A stretch of 64,000 bases of DNA from Hyalangium versicolor. Its GTDB lineage: Bacteria > Myxococcota > Myxococcia > Myxococcales > Myxococcaceae. The stretch lies in contig NZ_JAHXBF010000014.1 in NCBI RefSeq assembly GCF_020103695.1, forward strand, positions 44,297 through 108,296, in the 5' to 3' direction. The translations under genes were made by a program, and so were the position numbers. The notes below the pieces were generated by a model, which had not been told where the DNA came from, did no database searches, and saw only the letters and a program-made list of their open reading frames with translations. Position 1 is the stretch's first letter; every line of letters starts with the position of its first letter. Below, one piece after another: positions 9,719 to 17,958 of the stretch.

Positions 9719-10558
9719 CTAGTGCACCCGGTCCCTGGCACGAGCCGCGATGGCGGCGCCCTTCTCGGGATCATGAATCTGGGCAACCTCCTCGGGGAGG
9801 AGCCAGTCGACCGGCTCCACCTCATAGACGTCCCGAGCCGCGTCGTATCCGAGGATGAGCGCCTGATCACCGCGCTTGAGCTGGTTGGCGTTGGTGCAGA
9901 AGACGTTGAGGATGAGGCCGGCGCCTCCGTCCTCGAAGGTGGCGTGGCCGTGGGTCTTGTCCACGCTGCCGCTGTTGATGGTGCAGACGCGGCCCATGAG
10001 ATCGTCGCGGCCGGGAGCCTTGCGAGCGATGAAGATGGGACGCAGCGGGCGTACGGCGACGGCGGCCAGGAGCGTGCCGACGACGAGGCTCAGAAGGAAC
10101 AGGCCGCCGCTGAGCAGGAGACTGGGCACCACGGAGCCGAGCAGGTTGAACACCGCCTCGCGAGCGAGGAAGGACACGGTCCAGGAGGCGAAGGTGACGA
10201 AGCTGGAGGAGATCGTCACCGGAATGCCCGCGAAGCCGAGCGCCGAGAGAAGCCCCGCGCCGTCTCCGTCCGCGTCGTGATCATGGCCATGGCCATGACC
10301 ATGGGCGTGACCGTGGCCATCCAGCACGCCACCGGCGGCCTTGGCGCCACCTTCGAGCATGCCACCGGCGGCCTTGGCACCACCTTCAAGGATGCCACTG
10401 GCGGCCTTGGCTCCGGCGGAGAGGTCGACATCGCCGTCGAGCACATCGATTCCCACGGCTCCCAGGATGACGAAGATCCAATACGTCAACGTCACCCCGA
10501 GCAGGATGGTGAAGAAGACGGTGGGAAAGGCCAGGATGGAATCGAGGAAGGTGCTCAT
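9719..10558 (-). CDS. YqiJ-like (NfeD-family) membrane protein with OB-fold and His-rich loop
   Basis: 279 residues from the ATG at 10556-10558. It starts MSTFLDSILAFPTVFFTILL, an N-terminal transmembrane helix, followed by repeats of GGAKAAGG and then an unusual His/Gly/Asp loop (HGHAHGHGHGHDHD). At least two more transmembrane helices follow (~150-205). A C-terminal OB-fold region (DLMGRVCTINSGSVDKTHGH through GDQALILGYD) is typical of NfeD/YqiJ partners of flotillins. A longer frame extends upstream to 10765 but overlaps the divergent topoisomerase start and has no family similarity, so I reject it. The His-rich loop could bind metal, which is inference. First gene of the operon. Confidence 0.88.
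   Translation of the reverse strand: MSTFLDSILAFPTVFFTILLGVTLTYWIFVILGAVGIDVLDGDVDLSAGAKAASGILEGGAKAAGGMLEGGAKAAGGVLDGHGHAHGHGHGHDHDADGDGAGLLSALGFAGIPVTISSSFVTFASWTVSFLAREAVFNLLGSVVPSLLLSGGLFLLSLVVGTLLAAVAVRPLRPIFIARKAPGRDDLMGRVCTINSGSVDKTHGHATFEDGGAGLILNVFCTNANQLKRGDQALILGYDAARDVYEVEPVDWLLPEEVAQIHDPEKGAAIAARARDRVH
10328..10419. repeat. 33-bp in-frame tandem repeat (about 2.8 units)
   Basis: Units at 10328-10360 and 10361-10393 differ at only a few positions. A partial third unit runs 10394-10419. Each codes for an 11-residue unit GGAKAAGGxLE in the YqiJ-like protein. The number of units is likely to vary between strains. Confidence 0.8.
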
Positions 10559-10700
10559 CTGCTCCGGGCGGGAAAATTCGTCGGAGTCTAAACCAGTTGG
10601 GGGGCGGCCAGGGAAGCCCTCCCCCTGCCGGTCTTGGCTGCCTGCTCTACGTGCCACCTGCCTGTAGCGGATTGCGGCAGGTGAGCAGGCTGTACATCCC

Positions 10701-11747
10701 ATGGGGACGATGACCCAGATCGAGTGCCTCCAGCAGGAAGGGATCCGAAGGCTGGGAAGCCCCAAGCGGGGGTTCCGGTACGTGCGAGCCGACGGTCGCC
10801 CGGTCCCTCGTGCCGAGCGAGAGCGAATCGAAGCGCTGAAGATTCCGCCTGCCTGGACGGACGTGGCGATCTCACCGTCTGTGAAGTCGAAATTACAAGC
10901 AGTTGGAAAGGACAGCGCGGGGCGGTGGCAGTACTACTACCACGAGTCGTTCACGCGGCGGCAGCAGGAGGAGAAGTACCGGAGGATCGTGGGGTTCGCG
11001 CGAGCGCTGCCTCGGATGAGGCGGAGGGTGAGCGAGGATCTGCGGAAACAGGGCCTGGGGCGAGACAAGGTGCTGGCGTGCATGCTGCGCATCCTGGGTA
11101 CGTGCTTCATCCGGCCTGGGAGCCAGGTGTACGCGGAGGAGAACGGGAGCTTCGGGCTGGCGACGCTGCGGGCGCGGCACGTGAAGGTGGTGGGCGACAC
11201 GGTGTACTTCGACTTCCCGGGCAAGAGCGGTCAGCAGCAGCACCGCGAGCTGAAGGATCGGCGGGTGGCGACGCTCGTCCGGCAGTTGCTGAAGGTGCGA
11301 GGCCGGGACGTATTCAAGTTCGTACTGGACGACGGATTCATCGTGGACGTGCGTCGGCGGCACATCAACGAGTACATCCAGGAAGTGATGGGAGTGGAGT
11401 ACACGGCCAAGGACTTCCGGACGTGGGCTGGGACGTTGATCTGTGCCTGTGCGCTGGCGCGGGCGCGGCAACGGGTGAAGAAGGCGGCGGCCGAGGGCGG
11501 AGTGAAGGCGGCGAAGAAGACCATGGTGGCCGCGGTGCGCGAGGCGGCGGAGCACCTGGGCAACACGCCAGCGGTGGCGAAGTCTTCGTACATCTACCCG
11601 TCGGTGCTCGCGATGTTCGAGCAAGGCAAGGTGGTAGACCGCTACTTCGAGTCCGTGGACGAGCTGACGAAGCACGAGGGTCCAGCTCTGCACTGCTCGG
11701 AGAAGGCGCTGCTGGACATGTTGAAGGAAGACGCCGCACCCGCTTGA
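10701..11747 (+). CDS. DNA topoisomerase IB (poxvirus/bacterial type)
   Basis: A 348-residue enzyme that relaxes supercoils through a 3'-phosphotyrosine intermediate. The N-terminal domain includes RRLGSPKRGFRYVRADGRPV and ERIEALKIPPAWTDVAISP. The catalytic domain follows (KYRRIVGFARALPRMRR, LACMLRILGTCFIRPGSQVY, KDFRTWAGTL). The motif VAKSSYIYPSV supplies the catalytic tyrosine, by my count Tyr297. Length and order match bacterial type IB enzymes, which are sporadically distributed. It is divergent from the flotillin operon, with ~140 bp for the two promoters. An in-frame ATG (MTQIECLQ) three codons later is an alternative start. Confidence 0.95.
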   Translation: MGTMTQIECLQQEGIRRLGSPKRGFRYVRADGRPVPRAERERIEALKIPPAWTDVAISPSVKSKLQAVGKDSAGRWQYYYHESFTRRQQEEKYRRIVGFARALPRMRRRVSEDLRKQGLGRDKVLACMLRILGTCFIRPGSQVYAEENGSFGLATLRARHVKVVGDTVYFDFPGKSGQQQHRELKDRRVATLVRQLLKVRGRDVFKFVLDDGFIVDVRRRHINEYIQEVMGVEYTAKDFRTWAGTLICACALARARQRVKKAAAEGGVKAAKKTMVAAVREAAEHLGNTPAVAKSSYIYPSVLAMFEQGKVVDRYFESVDELTKHEGPALHCSEKALLDMLKEDAAPA

Positions 11748-11919
11748 GGGAACCGGAAGCCACAGCACCGGCATGTCACCCCGAGAGCGGGCCACTTTGG
11801 TGGCATCGCCCTGCCCTCCCTCGTTCTTTAGCCTTTGCGAAGCGCTCGGGCTCCCCGTGCCAGGAGCCCCTCGAGAAGGCGGGCTGGTGGAGGGCAGCCG
11901 AGACGGTGGTGGCCTACCT

Positions 11920-12708
11920 CTACGCCTCGGGCGCAAGCAGCGCAGCGGCACCGAACTCGTTCGCACGCTTGAGGAACGCACCCGGTGTGAGCCCCACGAG
12001 CTTCTGGAAGTCGGCGATGAGGTGCGACTGGTCGTAGTAGCCCGCGTCGAGCGCGACGCGACCCCAGTCGCTCGATGTCGCCGCCAGCCGCAAGGCGCGC
12101 TGCAAGCGAATGGACCGGACAAACTCCTTCGGCCCCACGCCGACGTTCTCCACGAAAGCGCGATGCAGGTGGCGGGTCGTCACGCCCAGCCGCTCGGCCA
12201 GAGCGTCGACCCGCACGTCCTCGCGATCAAGCACGCGGGCCGCGTGGCGCGCCAGCCGGGCGGACACGGGCTCGAACGTCGGCGAGAGCTGCACCGCGAA
12301 GGCGTGCGCGATGCGGTCGAGGAACTCGGGCACGCTCGTTGTGCCGAGAAGCTCGTGGTACAGCGCGGTCGCGGAAGGCCCCCAAAGATGTTCCAACGCA
12401 ATGAACTCATTCTTCAGTTCGTTCGCGGGCCCCCCGAGCAACGGCCTGGACCAGCCGGGCTTGAAGTCGAGTATGACCGCCTTGACGAAGCCGCTCGCCT
12501 TCTTCAGCAGCGAGCGGGTGCGCGGCCCCACCACGGTGATGTCACCGCGACGCCCCTCTTCGATGACACGAAAGACGAGCGAGGTCCGTCCATCGGGCAG
12601 CCGGTCGACGAGACAAGCGCGACCGCTTACGGGCGCGACGGTTCGAACGCTCTCGACGAAGCGAGAGAGAGAGAACATCGAATCGACGCTGGCAATCACG
12701 CGGGCCAT
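11920..12708 (-). CDS. AraC family transcriptional regulator
   Basis: About 262 residues with an N-terminal sensing domain (LPDGRTSLVFRVIEEGRRGD, FKPGWSRPLLGGPANELKNE) and a C-terminal AraC double helix-turn-helix. The second half is diagnostic: LAERLGVTTRHLHRAFVENV, then the second helix-turn-helix ending GYYDQSHLIADFQKLVG. I used the ATG at 12706-12708 (MARVIASVDS). The frame is open to 12810, but that would overlap the divergent SDR start. Neither start has a good ribosome binding site, and MFSLSRF eleven codons in is also possible. The divergent layout with the adjacent SDR gene suggests it controls that gene. Confidence 0.87.
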   Translation of the reverse strand: MARVIASVDSMFSLSRFVESVRTVAPVSGRACLVDRLPDGRTSLVFRVIEEGRRGDITVVGPRTRSLLKKASGFVKAVILDFKPGWSRPLLGGPANELKNEFIALEHLWGPSATALYHELLGTTSVPEFLDRIAHAFAVQLSPTFEPVSARLARHAARVLDREDVRVDALAERLGVTTRHLHRAFVENVGVGPKEFVRSIRLQRALRLAATSSDWGRVALDAGYYDQSHLIADFQKLVGLTPGAFLKRANEFGAAALLAPEA

Positions 12709-12808
12709 ACCCAGACTTTCATGCACCGAGCCGATGCGTGCAACCCCACGCGATGCAACCTGTCCGATCCTTCCAATCGCTTCGCCGGCGCAGTGACTAG
12801 GAATGGGC

Positions 12809-13792
12809 ATGACCCATCAGCAACGTCCCCTCGGAACCGGCTTCACCGCATCCTCGACCACCGAAGAGGTCCTTCGCGGCGTCGATCTGGCCGGAAAGAA
12901 CATCATCGTCACCGGCGGTCATGGGCGCCTCGGCCTCGAGACGACGCGCGCTCTGGCCCAGGCCGGCGCGTCTGTCACGGTGGCCGCGCGCGATCTGGAG
13001 CGCGCCGGTCGCGCCATCGCGGGCATCTCGCGCGCGGAGGTGAGCAGGCTCGACCTCGTCGATCCAAAATCCATCAATGACTTCGTAGCTCGTTGGCTCG
13101 CATCGCCCCGCCCGCTCCACGTCCTCATCAACGGTGCCACTCCGAAGGCCCCCCCGACGCTCACGCTGGACGCGCGCGGCTTCGAGATCCAGTTCGCGAC
13201 CAGTCACCTCGGTCACTTCCAGCTCACGCTCGGGTTGCTGCCAGCGCTCCGGGCGGCGCACGGCGCTCGCGTGGTCAACCTGTCTTCCGGCGCGCAGCGC
13301 ATCGGCACCCTGCGTTGGGATGACCTCCACTTCGCGAACGGCGGCTACGACCCGCAGGTCGCCTACGCGCAGGCGAAGAAGGCAAACGTGCTCTTCACCG
13401 TGGAATTGGATCGCCGCTTCGCGAAGGACGGCATCCGGGCCTTCGCTGTCCACCCAGGCGTTGTCGTCGACCCCCAGCAGCCCGGCACACCGGCCTACCA
13501 GTCGCTCCGGGCCATGGGCCTGATCAACGAAGCCGGCCAGCCCATCATCGATCCGGAGCGCGGCAAGAAGGCGGTGAAGCAAGGCGCCAGCACCATCGTC
13601 TTCGCTGCCACGAGTCCGCTGCTTGCCGACCTTGGAGGCGTCTACCTGAAGGACAACGACGTGTCTCGCCTCGACGACGAGCCGCGCCCCCTCACCGCGG
13701 ACAGCATCCCGTCGGAGGTCGCTTCACACTCCATCGATCCGCAGTCCGCGCAGCGCTTGTGGGAGCTGAGCGAGCACCTCCTGAAGAGGTGA
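12809..13792 (+). CDS. Short-chain dehydrogenase/reductase (SDR) family oxidoreductase
   Basis: A 327-residue NAD(P)-dependent oxidoreductase of the retinol-dehydrogenase/protochlorophyllide-reductase-like subgroup. Cofactor motif TGGHGRLG (normally TGxxxGIG) lies near residue 37. LINGAT stands where NNAG is usual, then NLSSGA, and the catalytic YxxxK as YAQAK, followed by HPGVV. I chose the ATG at 12809 because AGGA lies 6 bp upstream. An ATG two codons earlier (12803) is the alternative. Divergent from an AraC regulator, its probable controller. The substrate cannot be read from sequence. Confidence 0.92.
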   Translation: MTHQQRPLGTGFTASSTTEEVLRGVDLAGKNIIVTGGHGRLGLETTRALAQAGASVTVAARDLERAGRAIAGISRAEVSRLDLVDPKSINDFVARWLASPRPLHVLINGATPKAPPTLTLDARGFEIQFATSHLGHFQLTLGLLPALRAAHGARVVNLSSGAQRIGTLRWDDLHFANGGYDPQVAYAQAKKANVLFTVELDRRFAKDGIRAFAVHPGVVVDPQQPGTPAYQSLRAMGLINEAGQPIIDPERGKKAVKQGASTIVFAATSPLLADLGGVYLKDNDVSRLDDEPRPLTADSIPSEVASHSIDPQSAQRLWELSEHLLKR

Positions 13793-13841
13793 AGAAGCTG
13801 GGACCGGTGACATGGGCGTACCGCATGGCATTCTCCCGGCC

Positions 13842-14300
13842 ATGTCCCAAGTGACCTTCCGTGAGGCGACCGCTGCAGACCTCTCCACTCTCCTCGCTCT
13901 GCTCGCCGACGATGCCATCGCCCGGGAGCGCACGGGCTACGTGGACGAGCCCACCCTGGAGGTGCGCGCCGCCTTCGACGAGATCGCCACAGACCCGAAC
14001 AATGTGCTCGTAGTGGGCGAACGCATAGGCGAGGTGGTGGCCTGCCTGCAGCTCACGTTCATCCCCGGTCTGAGCCGCGGCGGCATGCGGCGCGCGCTCG
14101 TGGAGGCGGTACGCGTGCGCGCGGACCTGCGGGGCCAGCGCATCGGCGAGCAATTGATGCAGGACGCGATGGCCCGCGCCCGAGCCCGCGGCTGCCGCCT
14201 CATCCAGCTCACCACCGACAAGCGCCGCCAAGCGGCCCACCGTTTCTACGCACGCCTCGGCTTCGAGGCGAGCCACGAGGGGATGAAGCGCACACTCTGA
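13842..14300 (+). CDS. GNAT family N-acetyltransferase
   Basis: A 152-residue acetyl-CoA-dependent acetyltransferase. Beta-1 is VTFREATAADL. The acetyl-CoA loop is degenerate: VRADLRGQRIGEQLMQDAM has R-G-Q-R-I-G for the consensus Q/RxxGxG/A. The C-terminal motif LTTDKRRQAAHRFYARLGF is typical of the family. I chose MSQVTFREA. An upstream in-frame ATG at 13812 would add ten residues that do not resemble the family. The acceptor substrate is unknown. It lies 49 bp after the SDR gene, which may indicate co-transcription. Confidence 0.88.
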   Translation: MSQVTFREATAADLSTLLALLADDAIARERTGYVDEPTLEVRAAFDEIATDPNNVLVVGERIGEVVACLQLTFIPGLSRGGMRRALVEAVRVRADLRGQRIGEQLMQDAMARARARGCRLIQLTTDKRRQAAHRFYARLGFEASHEGMKRTL

Positions 14301-14453
14301 ATCGCGCCCACGCTGCGAGCCGAGGCGCTCTTCCAGGATCGTCTCGTCTGCGTGGTCCGGCGCGGAGGCCGCGAGACACCGCCATCCATTGATGCCATCG
14401 ATTCCTCCCATGTCGACAATCGGTTGGACGATGGCCTGAGCCTCCGCCTATAG
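14301..14453 (+). pseudogene. Fragment of a LysR-type regulator substrate-binding domain
   Basis: Directly after the GNAT stop, a 50-codon open stretch reads IAPTLRAEALFQDRLVCVVR before losing similarity and ending at TAG 14451-14453. The block (x)LF(x)DRLVCVVRR is the characteristic strand-loop of LysR substrate-binding domains. There is no start codon, no helix-turn-helix and no C-terminus, so this looks like a relic of a lost regulator gene. Recognition rests on about 20 residues, so confidence is moderate. The remaining 229 bp to the next gene hold nothing I recognise. Confidence 0.45.
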
Positions 14454-14681
14454 GCCTCCCCTGCTTCAGGTGGACCAGCCAAGGATCGGTACGATGATCG
14501 TCGAGTACAGTCGTGCTGGGTCGAGGCAAGCCGTTCTTCGCCGCCCCCCGACCGCCGCTCCGCCTTGTGGCCAGCGACCGGGTCGGCGAGGACGCGATCC
14601 GGTTAACGTACGTTCCCGCCTGATTTGTCCGTGCCGTAGGCTCGGTGCAGAGAGGGCTGCCCGCGCCGGGAGGAGTCCACC

Positions 14682-15851
14682 ATGAAGCAATCTCAACGGA
14701 GAGGGTGGCTCGTGTTGCTCGGGCTGCTGCTGGCGGCGCCAGCCACGGCCCAGAAAGCGAAGGACGTCTGTGGAGACCGTCCGCACTGTATCGTGAAGGG
14801 CACCCAGCGCGCACCCAAGGGCCACGAGGTGGTCGAGCTGTCACTGGGAAAAGAGAGTGGGAAAGAGGAGGAGGAAGACTCCAAGTGCGAGCAGAAGGAG
14901 TGGTGGCTGCGCAGGCCCGACAAGTCCGTGGTCAAGCTGCTCGACTCCTGCCCCGAGACCCAGGGTATCGGCGAGGACGAAGTGAACGTGGAAAAGAATC
15001 GCTTCATCCACACGGTGACAGGCGGCGCCCGTGAGCGATGGGAGCGCGTGGCGGAGTTGCAGCTGGTGCCCCTGGTGTGGGCCCGCGGCGAACAAGTCAG
15101 CTATGACGCCCTGGACACCGAGAAGATGAACAGGGCGAGCTTCGACTACGCCACCTTCGAGGGCCGCTCGACCTGGGCAAGCTGCGAGACCGTGAAGGCG
15201 CAGCTCGTCCCCGCAGTCGCGGTGCCCGCGCACTTCCTCAGCGAGGGGTGGAAGCGCATGTCGCTTGGGCGCTGCTCGGTGGACGGCTCCTTCGTCCTGC
15301 GCGGGAAGGCGCAGGGGGAGGAGGACGCCCGGATCCGCGCCGTGCTCGCCCAGGGGAACGTGCTCCTGTTGGAAGTGATGGACGACACCTGGACGGGACC
15401 GGGGGAGAAGTGGCTCACGGATGACCACGTGGAGCTCTGGCTGTCCGGCTGGGGCCCGACATCCTTCAATACCTGCGATGATGAAGAAGAGCAGACCGGG
15501 CTCCTCCAGTGGGGGATCCGCATCGCCGATGGCAAGGTGTTCTCAGCGTACGGGGAGCCCAAGGAGCCGCTCCCCGTCGAAGTCGCGCGCGAGGGTAAGG
15601 TCGCTCACCTGAAGATCCAGCTCCCCTGGGAGCCGGGCGGGCTGACGGTCATCTACAGCGACAGCGATGAGGGCAAGAAGCAGGAGCTCATGGTGGGCAC
15701 CAGCGCGCTCAAGTTCGGGCGCGCGGCCACGCTCTCTCAGGTTTGGAGGATCACTCCCGCCCAGGCCACCTGCGAGGTGAAGGAGAACCAGCTCGTCCCT
15801 GTCCGCACGGAGCTGCATCCCAAGCCCGGCGAGACCGCCATCGGCGAGTGA
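14682..15851 (+). CDS. Secreted hypothetical protein
   Basis: A 389-residue protein. A signal peptide (MKQSQRRGWLVLLGLLLAAP, cleavage likely after ATAQ) precedes a mature part with several cysteines and an acidic/lysine-rich segment (GKESGKEEEEDSK). The second half is beta-rich (VLAQGNVLLLEVMDDTWTGP, DDHVELWLSG), reminiscent of carbohydrate-binding or sugar-binding-like folds such as CBM9, but the resemblance is too weak to name. GGAGG lies 7 bp before the ATG. It sits alone between the LysR relic and a convergent dehydrogenase. Export to periplasm or outside is the only firm inference. Confidence 0.85.
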   Translation: MKQSQRRGWLVLLGLLLAAPATAQKAKDVCGDRPHCIVKGTQRAPKGHEVVELSLGKESGKEEEEDSKCEQKEWWLRRPDKSVVKLLDSCPETQGIGEDEVNVEKNRFIHTVTGGARERWERVAELQLVPLVWARGEQVSYDALDTEKMNRASFDYATFEGRSTWASCETVKAQLVPAVAVPAHFLSEGWKRMSLGRCSVDGSFVLRGKAQGEEDARIRAVLAQGNVLLLEVMDDTWTGPGEKWLTDDHVELWLSGWGPTSFNTCDDEEEQTGLLQWGIRIADGKVFSAYGEPKEPLPVEVAREGKVAHLKIQLPWEPGGLTVIYSDSDEGKKQELMVGTSALKFGRAATLSQVWRITPAQATCEVKENQLVPVRTELHPKPGETAIGE

Positions 15852-15933
15852 TGACACCAGGGTGGAGCGGCGCGGGGGGCTGCGGGTCAAGGCTCGCCCC
15901 TCTGGAGGATGCCCGCCACCTCAGGCGGCTCGT

Positions 15934-17604
15934 CTAGAGACTGTCAGCGAGCGCGCGGCCGGCGGCGCGGCCGGAGAAGATACATCCTCCGAGGAACGTT
16001 CCTTCGAGTGCGTTGTAGCCGTGCACGCCACCGCCACCGAAGCCTGCCACTTCTCCGGCTGCGTAGAGTCCTGGGATCGGGTTTCCATCACTCCCAAGCG
16101 CACGCGAGGAGAGATCCGTCTGGATGCCGCCGAGCGTCTTGCGCGTGAGGATGTGCAGCCTCACGCCGACAAGCGGACCGGCATCGGGATCGAGGATCCG
16201 ATGTGGAGCGGCCGTGCGCCCGAGGCGGTCGCCGAGCGTCTTGCGCGAATTGTGGATGCCTTGAATCTGCGCATCCTTGCTGAAGGAGTTCGCGATCTGC
16301 AGGTCGCGGGCCTCGATCTGCCTGCGGATGTTGGCGGGATCGAGCAGCGGCTTGTCGGTGAGCGCATTCATGCGCCTGACCAGGGCCTCGAGATCACGCT
16401 CGATCACGAAGTCCGCGCCGTGCTTCTTGAACGCCTCCACGGGGCCAGGTGCGGCGCGGTTCAGCAGTCGCGCCTGCACGAACGCTCTCTTGCTCTTCGA
16501 CGTGATGTCGGGGTTCTGCTCCGAGCCCGACAGCGCGAACTCCTTGGCGATGATCTTCTGCGTCGCGATGAACCAGGAGTGATCGTATTGCGCAATGTCC
16601 GGCGTGGTGCGCAGATAGCGAAGCGTGCCCAGCGTGTCGTAGCCAGGCAGGAAGGGCTCCGGCAGACGCCGGCCGAGCGCGTCGAACCACATCGACGACG
16701 GCCCCGGAAGGATCCGGATCGCGTGGTTCGGCCAGATCGGGCTCCAGTTGATGATGCCTTCGGTGTAGTGCCACATGCGGTCGCGATTCACGAGCCGCAC
16801 GCCAGAGCCGACGGCGATGTCCAGCATCCGGCCATCGACGTACGCCGGCACTCCCGTGAGCATCGACGCGGGCGGCGTCCCCATCCGCTGGGGCCAGTAC
16901 TGCCGCACCATCTGGTGGTTCGCGCCGATGCCACCGGTCGTGATGACGACAGCCTGCGCCGACAGCTCGAACTGCCCGACGGCCGTCCGGTTCGACGGGG
17001 CACCACGGACGGCGTCATCCGGCGCGAGCACGGTGCCGCGCACGCCGGTCACCGCGCCATGAGTGAATACCAGCTCGTCGACGCGGTGGCGGTTGTGGAA
17101 CGAGACCAACCCGCGTGCTTCGGCCTCGAGCGCGGAATTCGCGAAGGGCTCGACGATGCCGGTGCCCGTACCCCACGCGACGTGAAAGCGCGGCACCGAG
17201 TTGCCATGGCCCGTCGCTCTCAGAGAGCCGCGTTCGGCCCAGCCCACCGTCGGGAGGAAGCTGATGCCTTGCTCGGTGAGATACGAACGCTTCTCTCCGG
17301 CCGCGAACTCCACATACGCGCGCGCCCAGCGGCTTGCCCACCGATCCTCATCGTCGAGCCGATCGAACGCGGCGCTGCCTTGCCAGTCGTTCCACGCGAG
17401 ATCGAACGAGTCCTTGATACCCAGCCGACGTTGCTCGGGGCTGTTCACGAGGAAGATGCCGCCGAACGACCAGTACGCCTGACCACCAAGATTGCCCTTG
17501 TTCTCCTGGTCGACGAGCGCGACCTTCTTGCCTCGACGAGTCAGCTCGTGCGTGGCAACCAAGCCGGCCAGCCCAGCGCCGACGACGATCACGTCAACAG
17601 CCAT
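15934..17604 (-). CDS. FAD-binding dehydrogenase (fumarate reductase/3-ketosteroid-1-dehydrogenase-like)
   Basis: A 556-residue flavoprotein. The N-terminal dinucleotide-binding motif is VDVIVVGAGLAGLVATHELT, followed by KKVALVDQENKGNLGGQAYW. The C-terminal FAD motif is GLYAAGEVAGFGGGGVHGYN, then LEGTFLGGCIFSGRAAGRAL. This architecture matches the FAD_binding_2 family that includes KstD and fumarate reductase subunits. It is a soluble form without heme or Fe-S motifs. GGGAGG lies 5 bp before the ATG. No catabolic neighbours indicate the substrate. The start borders the kinase/lipoprotein relic upstream. Confidence 0.92.
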   Translation of the reverse strand: MAVDVIVVGAGLAGLVATHELTRRGKKVALVDQENKGNLGGQAYWSFGGIFLVNSPEQRRLGIKDSFDLAWNDWQGSAAFDRLDDEDRWASRWARAYVEFAAGEKRSYLTEQGISFLPTVGWAERGSLRATGHGNSVPRFHVAWGTGTGIVEPFANSALEAEARGLVSFHNRHRVDELVFTHGAVTGVRGTVLAPDDAVRGAPSNRTAVGQFELSAQAVVITTGGIGANHQMVRQYWPQRMGTPPASMLTGVPAYVDGRMLDIAVGSGVRLVNRDRMWHYTEGIINWSPIWPNHAIRILPGPSSMWFDALGRRLPEPFLPGYDTLGTLRYLRTTPDIAQYDHSWFIATQKIIAKEFALSGSEQNPDITSKSKRAFVQARLLNRAAPGPVEAFKKHGADFVIERDLEALVRRMNALTDKPLLDPANIRRQIEARDLQIANSFSKDAQIQGIHNSRKTLGDRLGRTAAPHRILDPDAGPLVGVRLHILTRKTLGGIQTDLSSRALGSDGNPIPGLYAAGEVAGFGGGGVHGYNALEGTFLGGCIFSGRAAGRALADSL

Positions 17605-17756
17605 ACGGTCCTCCCTCGCGCTGCACGCCGGGTTTCGATACCCCGGCGTGTCATGAGGTTACGGCAATGTCGGTCGCGACCGAAGCTGCTTGTTCTTCTC
17701 GTTTGAGCGGTGCCGCACCCGAGGGCCAGCGCGGCGGTGAGCAGTGCCCACCTCAT
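17589..17756 (-). pseudogene. 5' remnant of a lipoprotein gene
   Basis: The ATG at 17754-17756 opens with a lipoprotein signal peptide: MRWALLTAALALGCGTAQ has a lipobox LALGC. After about 21 residues the sequence becomes Arg-rich and unrelated to any exported protein, and it runs into the dehydrogenase start. In the relic upstream, the kinase-tail stop TGA overlaps this ATG (ATGA). The original locus was therefore probably a translationally coupled kinase-lipoprotein pair. Confidence 0.5.
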
Positions 17757-17887
17757 CGCGGCTCCTCCGAGGTGGGCGAGCGAAGCATGGGCCCACCGCC
17801 GCATAACACTTACCCTGGTAGTCATAGAGCGTGTCGCCGCATGGGGCGCGCTCGCCTTCGATGGGGCCGAGCCAACACCCGCCATTG
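17757..17887 (-). pseudogene. Relic of a Ser/Thr kinase C-terminal tail (131-bp duplicate of 29577-29708)
   Basis: This segment matches the last ~44 codons of the kinase at 29573-30934 with three substitutions and one missing base by my alignment. It encodes NGGCWLGPIEGERAPCGDTL and YDYQGKCYAAVGP. A one-base deletion within the C/G run after GP (about 17790) shifts the frame. The kinase catalytic domain is absent. A 14-bp string GCTCACCCGCTGGT directly follows (17887-17900) and recurs at 31017-31030, upstream of the intact kinase. This hints at a copy that lost the gene body. The rest of the 355-bp gap (17888-17958) holds nothing I recognise. Confidence 0.75.
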
Positions 17888-17958
17888 CTCACCCGCTGGT
17901 GGCACCAGGGTCTCAAGGCCGCGATCGACTCGGCTCCGGATATCCCGCCCGGACCCGC

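Noticed and set aside
10328..10419. CRISPR-like array
   Set aside because: The repeats are directly adjacent without spacers and lie in frame inside a coding region.
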